The translations under genes and the position numbers were made by a program. The notes under the pieces are model-generated. The model was not told where the DNA came from, searched no databases, and saw only the letters and a program-made list of their open reading frames with translations. This document shows, in pieces, positions 5,456 to 7,235 of a DNA stretch of 7,235 nucleotides. Numbering within the stretch: position 1 is the stretch's first letter; every line of letters begins with the position of its first letter. This stretch comes from Polaromonas sp. (GTDB lineage: Bacteria; Pseudomonadota; Gammaproteobacteria; Burkholderiales; Burkholderiaceae_C), in assembly GCA_023259235.1 (NCBI GenBank), contig JAHFQQ010000181.1, positions 1 through 7,235 of the forward strand, in the 5' to 3' direction.

Positions 5456-6400
5456 ATGAAACTATCGAAAAGCATCGCGATTTTGGTGAGCGCTGGCGTG
5501 ATGATCGCCGCCGCACATGCGGAAGATCTGACCGGCACACTGAAAAAAGTGAAGGACAGCGGCACGCTGACATTGGGCGTACGCGACTCATCCATTCCGT
5601 TTTCCTACCTGGATGACAAGCAATCGTATCAAGGCTATTCGATCGACCTGTGCATGAAGGCCGCTACCGCAGTCCAGAAAAAACTGGGCCTGACGGCGCT
5701 CAACATCAAGATGGTGCCGGTCACCTCGGCCACGCGGATTCCGCTGATCGCCAACGGCACCATCGACATGTCGTGCGGCTCAGCCACCAACAACCTCGAA
5801 CGCCAGAAGCAGGTGTCGTTCGCGCCGACCATGTTCGTCACCGCCAATCGTCTCTTGGCCAAGAAATCGTCCAATATCAAGAGCCTCAATGACATGAAGG
5901 GCAAGACCATCGTCTCGACCTCAGGCACCTCCAACCTGAAGCAGATCACCGAGCTGAACGGCGAACGTCATCTCGACATGAAGATCCTGACCGCCAAGGA
6001 TCACGCCGAAGCCTTCCTGATGGTGGAAACCGGCCGTGCCGTGGCGTTTGCGATGGACGACATCCTGCTGGCCTCGCTGGCGGCCAGTTCCAAGGCGCCG
6101 GCCGACTATACGATCACCGCCGATGCGCTGTCGGTCGAGCCGTACGGCATTATCCTGCGCCGCGACGATCCGCAGTTCAAGAAAGTCGTGGATGACGCCC
6201 TCGCCGCAGTCTACCAGTCGGACGAGATCAACCACATCTACTCCAAGTGGTTCCTGTCGCCTATTCCGCCCAAGGGTATCAACCTGAACGTGCCGATCAG
6301 CGCCGAGCTGAAGAAAGTCTTTGCCCACCCGACCGATTCCGGCGATCCGGCTGTGTATGCGGTGGTCCCGGCAGCGCAGAAAGAATCGACCAAGAAGTAA
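5456..6400 (+). CDS. gltI: Glutamate/aspartate ABC transporter substrate-binding protein GltI
   Basis: This 314-residue periplasmic binding protein (family 3) captures L-glutamate and L-aspartate and delivers them to the GltJK permease. It has a Sec signal peptide: KLSK followed by a hydrophobic core and a likely cleavage after A22 (AAAHA|ED). Mature-domain hallmarks are TLTLGVRDSSIPFSY (37-51), the family signature region GYSIDLCMKAA (60-70), SATRIPLIANGTIDM (91-105), and CGSATNNLERQKQVSF (107-122), nearly as in E. coli GltI. STSGTS (154-159) is the ligand-binding loop of the second lobe. There is no lipobox cysteine near the start, so the protein should be soluble in the periplasm. Length is normal (E. 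coli about 302), with a slightly longer lysine-rich C-terminus. gltJ follows after 136 bp containing a terminator hairpin, the common arrangement giving more binding protein than permease. Confidence 0.94.
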   Translation: MKLSKSIAILVSAGVMIAAAHAEDLTGTLKKVKDSGTLTLGVRDSSIPFSYLDDKQSYQGYSIDLCMKAATAVQKKLGLTALNIKMVPVTSATRIPLIANGTIDMSCGSATNNLERQKQVSFAPTMFVTANRLLAKKSSNIKSLNDMKGKTIVSTSGTSNLKQITELNGERHLDMKILTAKDHAEAFLMVETGRAVAFAMDDILLASLAASSKAPADYTITADALSVEPYGIILRRDDPQFKKVVDDALAAVYQSDEINHIYSKWFLSPIPPKGINLNVPISAELKKVFAHPTDSGDPAVYAVVPAAQKESTKK

Positions 6401-6423
6401 TCAAGGCGGTTTGAGGGGAGTAG

Positions 6424-6455
6424 AACGGGGGGGCGCAAGCCTCCCGTTTTGTTTG
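6424..6455 (+). terminator. Rho-independent-type terminator or attenuator between gltI and gltJ
   Basis: AACGGGGGGGC (6424-6434) pairs with GCCTCCCGTT (6439-6448), with one bulged G and one G-U pair, closing a GCAA tetraloop and followed by TTGTTTG. A strong GC stem with a GNRA-type loop and a T-rich tail is the form of an intrinsic terminator. It lies 23 bp after the gltI stop and before gltJ, so it would let only part of the transcripts continue into the permease genes and protect the gltI mRNA 3' end. Confidence 0.75.
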
Positions 6456-6527
6456 CAGACGATCGGGTCGTGGCGTCGCACAATCCGGCATCCAGGAAAA
6501 ACCCGTAACAGATCTTAGGCAACAGAC

Positions 6528-6532
6528 GAGGG
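6528..6532 (+). promoter_or_regulatory. Ribosome binding site of gltJ
   Basis: GAGGG ends 4 nt before the ATG at 6537. The spacing is slightly short, but this is the only purine-rich match near the start. It supports this ATG, from which the frame stays open to the window edge. Confidence 0.65.
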
Positions 6533-6536
6533 CACG

Positions 6537-7235
6537 ATGAATTACAACTGGAACTGGCGCATCTATTGGGAAACCTCGCCGGACGGTTCTGGAACCTATA
6601 TGGACGCGCTGCTTACGGGCCTGAACTGGACCCTCGCCACCGCGATGTCCGCCTGGATCATGGCATTGATCCTGGGTGCCATCATCGGCACCTTGCGCAC
6701 CGCGCCGAACCGCTGGGTCGTGCGCTTCGGCAACGCCTACGTCGAGGTGTTTCGCAACATCCCCCTGCTGGTGCAGATGTTCCTGTGGTATTTCGTGCTG
6801 CCCGAGCTGGTGCCGACCGGTTTCGGCGACTGGCTCAAATCAATGCCCAACTCGTCCTTCGTGACCGCCGTGATCGCGCTCGGCTTCTTTACCTCGGCAC
6901 GGGTCGCGGTGCAGGTATCAGCCGGCATCCAGGCCTTGTCGGGCGGCCAGAAAAACGCCGGCATCGCGCTCGGTCTGACCTTGCCGCAAACCTACCGCTA
7001 CGTGCTGCTGCCGATGGCGTTTCGCATCATCATTCCGGCCCTGACCAATGAATTCGCGGCGATCATCAAGAACAGTTCGGTGGCGCTGACGATCGGCCTG
7101 ATCGAGCTGACTGCTGCCACCCGCTCGATGCAGGAATTTTCATTCCAGATTTTCGAAGCATTTACCGCAGCCACCATCCTCTACATCGTCATCTCGGTGA
7201 TCGGGATCATGCTGTCCAACTGGATCGAGCGCAAG
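6537..7235 (+). CDS. gltJ: Glutamate/aspartate ABC transporter permease GltJ (3' end cut)
   Basis: The frame stays open for 233 codons to the last base of the window; E. coli GltJ has 246 residues, so only about the last dozen are missing. It begins MNYNWNWRIYWETSPDGSG, a typical GltJ N-terminus before the first helix. Family features are TGLNWTLATAM (27-37), EVFRNIPLLVQMFLWYF (70-86, the conserved RNxPLLVQ motif of amino acid permeases), and the EAA loop around GGQKNAGIALGLTLPQTYRY (136-155). NEFAAIIKNSSVALTIGL (171-188) follows, with hydrophobic segments between these. With GltK it forms the membrane channel that docks the GltL ATPase. It is translated from ATG 6537 behind GAGGG and transcribed through the terminator-like hairpin after gltI. 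gltK and gltL are expected immediately downstream. Confidence 0.94.
   Translation, partial: MNYNWNWRIYWETSPDGSGTYMDALLTGLNWTLATAMSAWIMALILGAIIGTLRTAPNRWVVRFGNAYVEVFRNIPLLVQMFLWYFVLPELVPTGFGDWLKSMPNSSFVTAVIALGFFTSARVAVQVSAGIQALSGGQKNAGIALGLTLPQTYRYVLLPMAFRIIIPALTNEFAAIIKNSSVALTIGLIELTAATRSMQEFSFQIFEAFTAATILYIVISVIGIMLSNWIERK

Noticed and set aside
6566..7051. 161-codon plus-strand open frame at the right end
   Set aside because: It is an out-of-frame reading of gltJ. The frame from ATG 6537 encodes recognisable GltJ throughout.

Overview
The window looks like chromosomal DNA from a high-GC betaproteobacterium, probably Burkholderiales and perhaps an Oxalobacteraceae-type genome. The basis is the strong G/C bias at third codon positions, the GltI/GltJ pair with the sequence style of that order, and the set of decayed insertion sequences. 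The placement comes from recognising protein families, not from a database search.

Left part (1-2728): what may be the last codons of an upstream gene, then two co-directional major facilitator transporters 11 bp apart. The first is an aromatic acid:proton symporter-type importer (AAHS family). The second is a DHA1-type 12-helix transporter with an antiporter motif C, most likely an efflux pump. A perfect short hairpin sits directly after the second stop codon. The pair reads as one transcription unit that may couple uptake of an aromatic acid to export of a related or toxic compound. No catabolic enzyme is visible in the window.

Middle part (2729-5455): about 390 bp of non-coding DNA with weak 60-bp-spaced repeats, then a complete minus-strand nitronate monooxygenase-family flavoenzyme with its own ribosome binding site and a plausible promoter. 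Behind its promoter lie two imperfect 24-bp tandem repeats containing a perfect 12-bp palindrome. Next comes an insertion-sequence graveyard of about 730 bp (4241-4966). It holds the C-terminus of an IS630-type transposase (+) with an internal stop, a piece of a XerC/D-like tyrosine recombinase (-), a piece of an IS110-like transposase (-), and a piece of the C-terminal domain of another IS110/IS1111-type transposase (+). None can be functional. A further 490 bp up to gltI shows no recognisable gene.

Right part (5456-7235): gltI, encoding the periplasmic glutamate/aspartate-binding protein, then a Rho-independent-type terminator hairpin, then gltJ, encoding an inner-membrane permease, cut by the window edge. 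This is the start of a glutamate/aspartate ABC importer operon; gltK and gltL would be expected just beyond.

I found no convincing undescribed system. The most notable items are the multi-fragment IS junctions, the palindromic tandem repeat upstream of the nitronate monooxygenase gene, and the terminator in the gltI-gltJ gap. The last has an architectural parallel with the enterobacterial locus that yields the small RNA SroC.
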